Assembly: GCA_947470165.1 (NCBI GenBank)
Contig: CANISN010000007.1
Span: forward strand, 1 to 20,451
Length of the DNA: 20,451 bases
DNA from: Burkholderiaceae bacterium
GTDB taxonomy: Bacteria > Pseudomonadota > Gammaproteobacteria > Burkholderiales > Burkholderiaceae
Direction of reading: 5' to 3'
The translations under genes and the position numbers were made by a program. The notes under the pieces are model-generated. The model made no database searches, was not told where the DNA came from, and was given only the letters and a program-made list of their open reading frames with translations. Shown here one piece after another: positions 7,349 through 14,880 of the stretch. Within the stretch, counting starts at the first letter, position 1. Each line of letters begins with the position of its first letter.

Positions 7349-9042
7349 TGCAAGTTGATCAAATTCGGCAATCAAACACTCTAAACCCAGTCTCTATTTT
7401 GATATTGGTAGTGGTGTATGCATTGCTGTGGTTTGGCACCCTCAACTACCGCCACCTTATTCCCTCAGATGAAGGTCGTTACGCTGAGATTGCGCGTGAG
7501 ATGTTGGTGACAGGAGATTGGGTGACTCCTCGCTATAACGGCTACAAGTATTTTGAAAAGCCCCCTTTACAAATTTGGGCCACTGCCAGCGCCTTTAATA
7601 TTTTTGGAGTTGGTGATTGGCAAGCGCGTCTGTGGACGGCACTGACTGGATTTCTCACGATTGTATTTATAGGATTTACTGGTGCACGTATCTATAGCGC
7701 CCGAGCTGGCTGGCTGGCTGCAGTCGCTTTGGCATCAAGTCCAATGTGGGTCATTGGCGGCCATATCAATTCATTGGACATGGGGCTCTCAGCCTTCTTA
7801 GTTGCCGCTCTCTGCAGTCTTTTATTAGCGCAGACCTCTTCCAATAAAACCCATAGCCGAAATTGGATGTGGGCCTGCTGGGCTTTCATGGCATTGGCAA
7901 CACTCTCGAAAGGCATTATCGGTATTGCCATCCCCGGCATGGTATTTGCGGTGTATTCCATTACCGCTTGGGACTGGAAGATTTGGAAACGCCTGCATAT
8001 TATTAGTGGCAGTATTTTGTTCTTGGCAATTACTGCGCCTTGGTTTGTGCTGATAGCGCAACGCAATCCAGAGTTCCTCGAGTTCTTTTTTATTCATGAG
8101 CACTTACAGCGCTTTACTCAGACTGCACATAGTAGAACAGGTCCAATTTATTTCTTCCTTCCGCTACTGCTTCTGGGTTTCTTGCCTTGGATCGCACAAG
8201 TTCCTGGGGCAATTGCACAAACCTGGCGCGAGCGCAATCGCGAGTTCTCAAGCGGCTGGTTGCTAACCTGTTGGTTTGTAGTGATCTTGGGATTCTTTAG
8301 TATTTCTCAATCCAAACTACCTGGGTACATTATTCCTCTTTTTCCTGCATTGGCACTCATCGTTGGGAGTCAATTAGATCGGAATCTGGGCTCTGGTAAT
8401 TCACTCTCATTGCCTTGGCAATTACAAACCGGTTTCTTTGCCATTCTTGGCGGCATTGGATTTTTCTTCTTAGGGGAAGTGAGCAAGCAATCTAGACCTG
8501 ATGAAATTGAATCCTATGCTCAGTACACCTACTGGATCATTGCGGCACTCATTGCCTTGATTTCATGCAGTCTTCTTGCGCTCATGCAAAGTAAACGTAA
8601 TGGTTTATCGAGCATTACAAGCTTTGCGGGCGGTCTCTTTCTCTGCGCCCTTATTGCAGGTACAGGCCATGAGACTTTAGGACGCGCAGTATCTGGCATC
8701 GACCTAGTAAAACAAGTAAAAGCAGACATTCCTCAAAAGACGAATTTTTATTCCGTTCGGATCTTAGATCACACCGTACCTTTCTATTTAGGTAAAACCA
8801 TGATCATGGTCGAATTTCCAGATGAACTTGAGTTTGGCGTCAAGCAAGAACCTGAGCTTTGGCTACCCACATTAGATGCATTTATTGAGCGCTGGAAAGA
8901 AGATCAAACGGCTTACGCCTTAATGGTTCCAGAACAATATGTGACACTCCAAAAACTGAATGTACCCATGCAAGAAGTTGGGCGCGATTCGAGACGTGTG
9001 ATTGTGAAGCACCCGCAATCTGTAATCACTCCAATAAAATAA
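7348..9042 (+). CDS. arnT: ArnT-like lipid A L-Ara4N transferase (GT83/PMT_2 family)
   Basis: This is a polytopic inner-membrane glycosyltransferase of 564 residues, near the roughly 550 of enterobacterial ArnT. After a first membrane segment (about 17-33), the periplasmic loop has IPSDEGRYAEIAREML (about 39-54) with the catalytic acidic residues, then YNGYKYFEKPPL (about 63-74), both hallmarks of ArnT-type enzymes. About a dozen hydrophobic segments follow, with a soluble periplasmic C-terminal part from about residue 450. ArnT moves L-Ara4N from undecaprenyl phosphate to lipid A phosphates, reducing negative charge. Linkage to arnB, arnC, arnA and arnD makes this role likely. On sequence alone, another sugar donor would be possible. 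Confidence 0.88.
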   Translation: MQVDQIRQSNTLNPVSILILVVVYALLWFGTLNYRHLIPSDEGRYAEIAREMLVTGDWVTPRYNGYKYFEKPPLQIWATASAFNIFGVGDWQARLWTALTGFLTIVFIGFTGARIYSARAGWLAAVALASSPMWVIGGHINSLDMGLSAFLVAALCSLLLAQTSSNKTHSRNWMWACWAFMALATLSKGIIGIAIPGMVFAVYSITAWDWKIWKRLHIISGSILFLAITAPWFVLIAQRNPEFLEFFFIHEHLQRFTQTAHSRTGPIYFFLPLLLLGFLPWIAQVPGAIAQTWRERNREFSSGWLLTCWFVVILGFFSISQSKLPGYIIPLFPALALIVGSQLDRNLGSGNSLSLPWQLQTGFFAILGGIGFFFLGEVSKQSRPDEIESYAQYTYWIIAALIALISCSLLALMQSKRNGLSSITSFAGGLFLCALIAGTGHETLGRAVSGIDLVKQVKADIPQKTNFYSVRILDHTVPFYLGKTMIMVEFPDELEFGVKQEPELWLPTLDAFIERWKEDQTAYALMVPEQYVTLQKLNVPMQEVGRDSRRVIVKHPQSVITPIK

Positions 9043-9058
9043 GGTCTCAAGATCAATT

Positions 9059-10240
9059 ATGTCGACCAATAAAATCTCATCTTCCCCGGCCCCCTTTATT
9101 CCCTTCACGCGTCCACACTTCGATCAAGAAACGATTGATGCAGTTGCTGAGATCTTACGTTCTAGCTGGGTAACCTCAGGTCCTAAGCTGGCTGAGTTTG
9201 AATCTGCTTTGAGTGCGTATTTTGGCGGCCGCCCTGTGCGTTGTTTTGCCAATGGGACTGCCACTATGAAGATTGCTTTGCAGCTTGCTGGTATCGGTCC
9301 TGGTGATGAAGTGATTACTACTCCAATCTCTTGGGTTGCGACGTCCAATGTCATTTTGAGTGTGGGTGCGACACCGGTATTCGTAGACGTTGATCCCATC
9401 ACTCGCAATATTGATTTAACTAAAGTAGTTACAGCAATTACCTCTAAGACCCGCGCCATCATGCCCGTCTATCTGGCTGGATTACCGGTCAATATGAACG
9501 AGCTGTATGCGCTGGCAAAGCAGCATAAGATCCGCGTGATAGAAGATGCAGCGCAAGCATTTGGCTCACAGTGGGAAGGACAAAAGATTGGTAGTTTTGG
9601 TGATCTGGTAAGTTTTAGTTTTCAGGCAAATAAAAATCTATCGACTGTTGAAGGCGGCTGTCTCGTCTTAAATAACATCGATGAAGCTAAGTTGTCAGAG
9701 AAGCTACGCTTGCAAGGCGTGACACGCCAAGGCATGGACGGTATGGACGTTGATGTTTTAGGCGGTAAAGATAACTTGACGGATGTAAATGCCGTCATTG
9801 GCTTGCATCAACTAAAGCAACTCCCAGCGTTTCAGTCACGAAGAAGTGCGTTAGCTAGACAGTACTTTGATGCCATTCGCAGTGAAATGAAATCCGCTAC
9901 ATTAGGCGGTCTCCATTTAGAACTTCCAGTGGAAAACTTTACTGACAGCAACTGGCATATGTTTCAGGTTGTTTTGCCGCTTGAAAAATTACATGTAGAT
10001 CGCGCGCAAGTGATGACTGAGCTAAAGGAGCTAGGGATCGGGAGCGGTGTTCATTACCCCATCATTACTGGATTTACGCTATACCAAAAGCTGGGCTATA
10101 AAACCGCGGCTACTCCAATTGCAGAGCGCATTGGTCGCTCGATCCTGACTCTCCCCCTCTTTCCAGGAATGGCGGATGAAGATATTGCTCGTATAACGAG
10201 TGCTTTAGTAGGAATTTTGAAGAAACATCGTAAAAATTAG
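9059..10240 (+). CDS. arnB: ArnB-like UDP-Ara4O aminotransferase (DegT/DnrJ/EryC1)
   Basis: This is a cofactor-dependent sugar aminotransferase of 393 residues. In the Ara4N pathway it converts UDP-4-keto-pentose to UDP-L-Ara4N with glutamate as donor. The opening FIPFTRPHFDQETIDAV and GSW/SSWVTSGPKLAEFE (35-48) are family-typical. EDAAQAFGS holds Asp163, which pairs with the cofactor ring nitrogen. Lys192 in SFQANKNLST is the expected Schiff-base lysine, and GSGVHYP occurs near 345. Compared with my memory of the E. coli enzyme, three active-site-region histidines are replaced (Tyr138, Gln166, Gln189). Position between arnT and arnC supports the assignment. Confidence 0.88.
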   Translation: MSTNKISSSPAPFIPFTRPHFDQETIDAVAEILRSSWVTSGPKLAEFESALSAYFGGRPVRCFANGTATMKIALQLAGIGPGDEVITTPISWVATSNVILSVGATPVFVDVDPITRNIDLTKVVTAITSKTRAIMPVYLAGLPVNMNELYALAKQHKIRVIEDAAQAFGSQWEGQKIGSFGDLVSFSFQANKNLSTVEGGCLVLNNIDEAKLSEKLRLQGVTRQGMDGMDVDVLGGKDNLTDVNAVIGLHQLKQLPAFQSRRSALARQYFDAIRSEMKSATLGGLHLELPVENFTDSNWHMFQVVLPLEKLHVDRAQVMTELKELGIGSGVHYPIITGFTLYQKLGYKTAATPIAERIGRSILTLPLFPGMADEDIARITSALVGILKKHRKN

Positions 10241-10271
10241 TCTTGGTAGCGGAATCAGGCAAAATTGCAGT

Positions 10272-11243
10272 ATGACTGCGAATATAGCTGAGCAAGCCAG
10301 CAATCCCACACTCAGTATCGTCATCCCCGTTTATAACGAGGAAGATGGTCTCCAAGCCCTCTTTGATCGCCTCTATCCAGCGCTAGATCAGATGGCCAGT
10401 AAACGCAGCACCACCTATGAAGTGGTATTCGTAAATGATGGCAGTAAAGATCGTTCTGCCGGCATCTTAGCTAAGCAAGTGGATTTACGCCCTGATGTAA
10501 CTCGCGCGGTACTGTTTCATAGTAACTTTGGTCAGCACATGGCGATCATGGCTGGCTTTGAATACTCCCGCGGTGAATACATCATCACGCTAGACGCCGA
10601 CTTACAAAATCCCCCAGAAGAAATTGATGCCTTGGCTAACGAATTGCTCAAGGGTCACGATTACGTTGGCACCATTCGTGCGGATCGTCGCGATAGCTTC
10701 TTCAGAAAATGGGCTTCAAGCGCTATGAATCACTTGCGCCAAAAAATTACGCGCATCACGATGACCGATCAAGGCTGTATGTTGCGCGGCTATAGCCGTC
10801 GCATCGTTGACCTCGTTCGTCAATGCGATGAGAGTAATACTTTTATTCCTGCACTGGCCTATACCTTTGCAGCCAATCCTACTGAAATTACCGTCAAACA
10901 TGAAGAGCGTTTTGCTGGTGAATCCAAGTACAACCTATATCAACTCATTCGCCTGAACTTTGATCTTGTAACCGGCTTCTCTGTGATGCCCCTGCAGATC
11001 TTCTCCATCCTAGGAATGCTCTTAGCAATGGCAGCCGGTAGTTTGTTTATCTACCTCTTGGTTCGCCGCTTTGTGCTGGGTGCCGAGGTTGAGGGAGTCT
11101 TTACTCTGTTTGCGCTCACTTTCTTTTTGATTGGCGTCATGCTCTTTGGTCTGGGCTTACTTGGCGAATATATCGGCCGCATCTATCAACAAGTGAGAGA
11201 GCGCCCACGCTATGTTGTGCAGACTGTTTTAGAGAAAAGATAA
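10272..11243 (+). CDS. arnC: ArnC-like undecaprenyl-phosphate Ara4FN transferase (GT2)
   Basis: This is a family 2 glycosyltransferase with a membrane anchor, 323 residues as in E. coli ArnC. The catalytic domain shows LSIVIPVYNEEDGL (14-27), VVFVNDGSKDRS (51-62) and the DADLQNPPEEI metal/acceptor region (108-118), then GCMLRGYSR (168-176). Two hydrophobic segments near 242-264 and 277-300 form the C-terminal hairpin, with the LGEYIGRIYQQVRERPRY tail that is conserved in polyprenyl-phosphate glycosyltransferases. ArnC attaches formylated Ara4N to undecaprenyl phosphate on the cytoplasmic face. A DPM1/GtrB-like role would look similar, but the neighbours decide for ArnC. Confidence 0.9.
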   Translation: MTANIAEQASNPTLSIVIPVYNEEDGLQALFDRLYPALDQMASKRSTTYEVVFVNDGSKDRSAGILAKQVDLRPDVTRAVLFHSNFGQHMAIMAGFEYSRGEYIITLDADLQNPPEEIDALANELLKGHDYVGTIRADRRDSFFRKWASSAMNHLRQKITRITMTDQGCMLRGYSRRIVDLVRQCDESNTFIPALAYTFAANPTEITVKHEERFAGESKYNLYQLIRLNFDLVTGFSVMPLQIFSILGMLLAMAAGSLFIYLLVRRFVLGAEVEGVFTLFALTFFLIGVMLFGLGLLGEYIGRIYQQVRERPRYVVQTVLEKR

Positions 11244-12116
11244 TTGCACGCAGTCGTCTTTGCTTATCACGATGTGGGCATCAACTGCCTCAACGCATTG
11301 CTCCATGCGGGCATACAAATTGATCTAGTAGTAACTCATCAAGATGATCCCAATGAGAATGTGTGGTTTGGGAGTGTTGCGAAACTGTGTGAAGAGCAAA
11401 AGATTCCTTGTATCACGCCAAATGCTAATCAGCTAATAGATCTTATCCCGCAGATTAAAAAACTGGCACCCGATTACCTTTTCTCTTTTTATTATCGCCA
11501 CATGATTCCGGCAGAGCTCTTGGCTTGTGCCAAGGTTGCCGCTCTTAATATGCATGGCTCGCTACTACCAAAGTATCGGGGTCGGTCCCCAGTCAATTGG
11601 GCCATCCTGCATGGAGAAACGCAAACTGGTGCCACATTGCACATCATGGAAACCAAACCAGATGCAGGTGATATCGTTGGGCAGTCGGCTGTCTCAATTG
11701 ACGCCAATGAAACTGCTACGGATGTCTTTGGCAAAGTAAGCCAGGCGGCTGTCAAGGTGATAAACCAGGTACTACCGGATCTCGTTCAGGGCCATGTCCC
11801 CAGAAAACCCAATTTCCTTGCTCAAGGTAGTTACTTTGGTGGACGTAAGCCTGCAGATGGGCAAATTGTGTGGCAACAGACAGCCAAGCAGGTTCATGAC
11901 CTCGTTAGGGCTGTTGCACCACCCTATCCCGGCGCTTTTACGGACTGGCAGGGTCAGCGCATGATTGTGGCTCGTACTAGCCCAGAGGGGCCATTTCCTG
12001 CTCAGCTCGACCTTCAGACTCAGGGCATCCAAGTGGTTGATAATCGTATATTTGGCGTTTGTGGAGACCAAAGAGCGGTAGCAATACTGGAATGGTTCCC
12101 AGCAAATAGTCGATAA
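11244..12116 (+). CDS. arnA: UDP-L-Ara4N formyltransferase (stand-alone ArnA N-terminal half)
   Basis: This protein matches residues 1 to about 300 of E. coli ArnA, the domain that uses 10-formyltetrahydrofolate to formylate UDP-L-Ara4N. The catalytic triad is intact and, by my count, even keeps the E. coli numbering: Asn102 and His104 in LNMHGSLLPKYRG, and Asp140 in METKPDAGDI. A C-terminal OB-like subdomain follows, with AVAPPYPGAF near 230. In E. coli this domain is fused to the dehydrogenase/decarboxylase; here it ends at a stop and the second half is a separate gene 42 bases on. The start is TTG at 11244, right after the arnC stop, with AGAGAAAAG upstream. Confidence 0.9.
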   Translation: MHAVVFAYHDVGINCLNALLHAGIQIDLVVTHQDDPNENVWFGSVAKLCEEQKIPCITPNANQLIDLIPQIKKLAPDYLFSFYYRHMIPAELLACAKVAALNMHGSLLPKYRGRSPVNWAILHGETQTGATLHIMETKPDAGDIVGQSAVSIDANETATDVFGKVSQAAVKVINQVLPDLVQGHVPRKPNFLAQGSYFGGRKPADGQIVWQQTAKQVHDLVRAVAPPYPGAFTDWQGQRMIVARTSPEGPFPAQLDLQTQGIQVVDNRIFGVCGDQRAVAILEWFPANSR

Positions 12117-12158
12117 ATACAAAGTAGCACTTTTTAGATTAAAAACGAGGCAGTAGAG

Positions 12159-13205
12159 ATGAAAAAAGTACTCATTCTTGGCGTAAACGGCTTTATTGGT
12201 CACCACCTTTCCAAGCGCATCCTAGAAACAACCGATTGGGATGTTTATGGCATGGATATGCAAAATGACCGCCTAGGTGACTTAGTCAACCATCCCCGTA
12301 TGCACTTCTTTGAAGGCGATATCACCATCAACAAAGAATGGGTCGAATATCACATCCGTAAGTGCGATGTCATCCTGCCTTTAGTAGCCATTGCTACTCC
12401 AGCCACCTATGTTCAGCAGCCATTAAAAGTATTTGAGCTAGACTTCGAAGCGAATTTACCCATCGTGCGCTCTGCCGTTAAATACAAAAAGCATTTGGTA
12501 TTTCCATCTACCTCTGAAGTGTATGGAATGTGTGAGGACGCTGAGTTTGATCCCGCTCAATCTACGATGGTTTATGGTCCGATCAATAAGCCACGCTGGA
12601 TCTACGCTTGCTCTAAACAATTATTGGATCGCGTGATCTGGGGTTACGGCATGGAAGGCTTGCGCTTTACACTGTTCCGTCCATTTAACTGGATTGGCCC
12701 AGGCTTAGATAGTATCTACACACCAAAAGAAGGCTCTTCCCGCGTAGTGACTCAGTTCTTAGGTCATATTGTTCGTGGTGAGCCGATTAATCTTGTGGAT
12801 GGTGGTGCACAGAAACGCGCCTTCACTTATGTTGATGATGGTATCGATGCTTTAGTGCGCATCATTGCCAATAAAGATGGTATTGCTAATGGCAAGATCT
12901 ATAACATCGGTAATCCAAAGAACAATCACTCCGTGCGCGAACTCGCCAATCAGATGTTAGAAATCGCGCGGAGCATTTCGGAATACGCTAAGATGGCCAA
13001 TCAAGTGAAGATCGTAGAGACAACTTCAGGCGCTTACTACGGCGAAGGTTACCAAGATGTTCAAAATCGCGTGCCTGCTATTGATAACACAATGAGTGAA
13101 TTAGGCTGGAAGCCAACGACCAATATGAGCGATGCGCTCAAGAATATCTTTGAAGCCTATCGCCTTGACGTAGAAAAAGCACGTCATTTGGTTGATAACG
13201 AATAA
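12159..13205 (+). CDS. arnA: UDP-glucuronate decarboxylase/dehydrogenase (stand-alone ArnA C-terminal half)
   Basis: This is an extended short-chain dehydrogenase equivalent to the C-terminal half of E. coli ArnA. It oxidises UDP-glucuronic acid and decarboxylates it to UDP-4-keto-L-pentose with NAD. The nucleotide loop GVNGFIG is at 8-14. STSEVYG contains Ser119 and Glu120, YACSK gives Tyr149 and Lys153, and GYQDVQNRVPAI supplies Arg304. These correspond to the catalytic Ser, Glu, Tyr, Lys and Arg (S433, E434, Y463, K467, R619) of E. coli ArnA as I recall them, which separates it from ordinary UDP-xylose synthases. It has its own ATG and a purine-rich ribosome site, so this is a real separate gene and not a frameshifted fusion. 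Confidence 0.92.
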   Translation: MKKVLILGVNGFIGHHLSKRILETTDWDVYGMDMQNDRLGDLVNHPRMHFFEGDITINKEWVEYHIRKCDVILPLVAIATPATYVQQPLKVFELDFEANLPIVRSAVKYKKHLVFPSTSEVYGMCEDAEFDPAQSTMVYGPINKPRWIYACSKQLLDRVIWGYGMEGLRFTLFRPFNWIGPGLDSIYTPKEGSSRVVTQFLGHIVRGEPINLVDGGAQKRAFTYVDDGIDALVRIIANKDGIANGKIYNIGNPKNNHSVRELANQMLEIARSISEYAKMANQVKIVETTSGAYYGEGYQDVQNRVPAIDNTMSELGWKPTTNMSDALKNIFEAYRLDVEKARHLVDNE

Positions 13206-13227
13206 GTGAAAGTAAATTTAAGGGTTC

Positions 13228-14145
13228 ATGGCTAAGATTGCTCTCAAGGTAGATGTAGATACCTTACGTGGCACCAAAGAAGGCGTACCCAATCTAGCGG
13301 GCACTCTTGAACGCTTTGGTCTAAAGGCTACCTTTCTGTTTAGCTTGGGTCCTGACCATACTGGTTGGGCACTTAAGCGAGTATTTCGACCTGGCTTTCT
13401 GAAGAAAGTCAGTCGTACCTCAGTCCTTGAGCACTACGGTATTAAGACCCTACTCTACGGCGTCCTCCTGCCCGGCCCTGATATTGGCAAGGAAGCTGCT
13501 ACTGAAATGCGGGCAATTGATGCTGCTGGTCACGAGACAGGGATTCATACTTGGGACCATGTGGTCTGGCAAGATGCGGTTCGTAATAGAGACACCCAGT
13601 GGACTAAAGCGCAAATGCAAAAAAGTTGGAATCGCTTTGTGGAAATCTTTGGGCACCCACCAATTACCTACGGTGCTGCCGGTTGGCAAATGAATGAATC
13701 CGCTTTTGAGCAGCTCGATCATTGGGGTATTAAATACTCTTCAGATGGGAGGTCGCAACCCAACCTCATGCCCTACCGTTTTGCGCTACCTTCTGGCAAA
13801 GCAAAACATGTGCAATATCCAACCACCTTACCCACTTTTGATGAACTAATTGGTATAGATGATGCTGATGAATTTGGCGCAGTGAAAAAACTCCTCGAAA
13901 TTACCCAAAGCAATCCAAATGACCAGGTGTTTACTCTGCATGCTGAGCTTGAGGGCCAGAAGCTACTCCCTGCGTTTGAGCAACTGCTAGCGGGGTGGCT
14001 GAACCAAGGTCACGACTTAGTCACTATGGGTGAACTTCACCAATCTTGGGAGGCCACCAAGCAACTCGATAAAATAGCTATTCAGCCAGTGACTTGGGGT
14101 GAAATCCCCAACCGAAGTGGCGAACTGATTTTGCAAACCGTTTAA
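13228..14145 (+). CDS. arnD: ArnD-like 4-deoxy-4-formamido-L-arabinose-phosphoundecaprenol deformylase
   Basis: This is a NodB-type polysaccharide deacetylase fold of 305 residues, the usual ArnD length. The metal and base motif KVDVDTLRG (7-15) contains Asp9/Asp11, and GHETGIHTWDHVVWQ (101-115) contains His107 and His111. LKATFLFSLGPDHTGWALKRVFRPGFLKK (32-60) is characteristic of ArnD and not of chitin or peptidoglycan deacetylases. The enzyme removes the formyl group after transfer to undecaprenyl phosphate, leaving the free amine that carries positive charge and making the pathway one-directional. It follows the dehydrogenase gene by 22 bases and completes the set. Confidence 0.92.
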   Translation: MAKIALKVDVDTLRGTKEGVPNLAGTLERFGLKATFLFSLGPDHTGWALKRVFRPGFLKKVSRTSVLEHYGIKTLLYGVLLPGPDIGKEAATEMRAIDAAGHETGIHTWDHVVWQDAVRNRDTQWTKAQMQKSWNRFVEIFGHPPITYGAAGWQMNESAFEQLDHWGIKYSSDGRSQPNLMPYRFALPSGKAKHVQYPTTLPTFDELIGIDDADEFGAVKKLLEITQSNPNDQVFTLHAELEGQKLLPAFEQLLAGWLNQGHDLVTMGELHQSWEATKQLDKIAIQPVTWGEIPNRSGELILQTV

Positions 14146-14157
14146 GTAAACTATAAA
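14131..14157 (+). promoter_or_regulatory. Weak candidate internal promoter before bcp
   Basis: TTGCAA (14131-14136) and TATAAA (14152-14157) are separated by 15 bases, at the junction of arnD and bcp. The spacing is short, so this is only a possible second promoter that would let the peroxiredoxin be expressed apart from the arn genes. Confidence 0.25.
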
Positions 14158-14177
14158 ACTAAATAAGTGAGACCGAC

Positions 14178-14645
14178 ATGACAGTAGAAATTGGTAAGCC
14201 AATGCCTCAGTGTTCAATTCCGGCAACATCGGGATTAACGTTTACTCCAGACTCTGCCAAGGGCAAAAAGCTGGTGATTTACTTCTACCCAAAAGATATG
14301 ACTCCAGGATGCACCGCTGAGTCAGGCGAATTTCGCGACCACATTGATGCCTTTACTAAAGCCAACACTCTGATCGTGGGTGTATCTAGAGATAGCCTGA
14401 AGTCTCACGATAATTTCCGAAGCAAACTGGACCTACCATTTGAGCTCGTTGCGGATACCGAAGAAATACTCTGCCAGCTATTTGGTGTCATGAAAATGAA
14501 GAATATGTATGGCAAGCAAGTTCGCGGTGTAGAACGTAGCACCTTCCTCTTTGACTCCTCAGGAAAGCTTGTAAAAGAGTGGCGCGGCCTTAAGGTTCCG
14601 GGACATGTGACAGAGGTATTACAAGCCGCCCAAAATACTAAATAA
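14178..14645 (+). CDS. bcp: Bcp/PrxQ-type thiol peroxidase
   Basis: This is a 155-residue thioredoxin-fold peroxiredoxin that reduces hydrogen peroxide and organic hydroperoxides in the cytoplasm. The peroxidatic site YFYPKDMTPGCTAE (35-49) places the reactive cysteine at 45, with Thr42 and Pro43 before it, and Arg120 in ERSTF completes the site. In E. coli Bcp a second, resolving cysteine lies five residues later; here that position is Gly50. Remaining cysteines are Cys12 and Cys99, so the protein is either one-cysteine type or resolves through Cys99 as in some PrxQ relatives. It begins 32 bases after arnD and probably shares its transcript at least in part. Confidence 0.92.
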   Translation: MTVEIGKPMPQCSIPATSGLTFTPDSAKGKKLVIYFYPKDMTPGCTAESGEFRDHIDAFTKANTLIVGVSRDSLKSHDNFRSKLDLPFELVADTEEILCQLFGVMKMKNMYGKQVRGVERSTFLFDSSGKLVKEWRGLKVPGHVTEVLQAAQNTK

Positions 14646-14672
14646 TTCTTCAATTAATTTAATCCAGGGGAC

Positions 14673-14700
14673 TTGCAAAGCTCCCAATTTGGGGTAAAGT
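14673..14700 (+). promoter_or_regulatory. Candidate promoter of the phoH leader
   Basis: TTGCAA (14673-14678) and TAAAGT (14695-14700) are separated by 16 bases. Each matches four of six consensus positions. Transcription would start near 14707 and give a leader of about 170 bases before the phoH ATG. Confidence 0.4.
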
Positions 14701-14706
14701 GAAGTC

Positions 14707-14868
14707 ATATGCACCGTAAACGACGGGAAAGTCTGAAAATCCGTTTGACTCATCAGCCTGAATATCTAACAAGGGGCTCGGTAAACAACCCCCTCCTTTT
14801 TACATCCCATACATCACCCAGCTTTGTAATAGACCGTCTTGGCAATCAGCTTGACGGTTTTTTCTTTT
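14707..14868 (+). promoter_or_regulatory. Structured phoH leader: candidate attenuator or small RNA
   Basis: The gap between bcp and phoH is 235 bases, unusually long for this compact region. In order it holds a small hairpin CCGT/ACGG (14714-14726), a hairpin AGGGG/CCCCT (14772-14794) followed by TTTTT (14797-14801), and a strong terminator (14831-14868) just before the phoH ribosome site. CTCCT at 14793-14797 can pair with AGGAG at 14869-14873. GACGG at 14722-14726 can pair with CCGTC of the terminator left arm. These options allow competing folds, but all are short and could be chance. I could not match it to a known riboswitch class. A small RNA of about 95 bases ending near 14801 is the other reading. 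Confidence 0.45.
14831..14868 (+). terminator. Intrinsic terminator directly before the phoH ribosome site
   Basis: AGACCGTC (14831-14838) pairs with GACGGTTT (14853-14860), eight pairs including one G-U, around a 14-base loop. Six T run from 14858 to 14863, and after one C four more follow. It ends where the phoH Shine-Dalgarno begins, so any transcript from upstream must pass it to express phoH. Confidence 0.8.
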
Positions 14869-14873
14869 AGGAG
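14869..14873 (+). promoter_or_regulatory. Shine-Dalgarno that fixes the phoH start
   Basis: AGGAG seven bases before the ATG at 14881. This favours 14881 over the upstream TTG at 14839, which lies inside the terminator loop. Confidence 0.8.
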
Positions 14874-14880
14874 AGTCTGC

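Noticed and set aside
12117..12158. Idea that the two ArnA halves are one gene broken by a frameshift or stop
   Set aside because: There is a proper stop, a 42-base spacer, a purine-rich ribosome site and a natural ATG with a complete Rossmann N-terminus, so these are two intact genes.
11492..12206. Open frames on both strands over the ArnA formyltransferase gene
   Set aside because: The formyltransferase frame keeps its catalytic triad throughout; the other frames have no recognisable content.
6971..14145. Arn cluster as a recently acquired island
   Set aside because: No tRNA, integrase, flanking repeats or visible change in composition; gene packing continues smoothly into neighbours.
14707..14801. 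6S RNA, tmRNA, or known riboswitch (TPP, cobalamin, c-di-GMP, fluoride, guanidine) in the bcp-phoH gap
   Set aside because: None of the signature motifs I know for these classes is present; kept only as an unclassified structured leader.
14839..14880. Upstream TTG start for phoH that would add 14 residues
   Set aside because: It lies in the loop of a strong terminator, has no ribosome site, and the ATG at 14881 has AGGAG at correct spacing and a more natural N-terminus.
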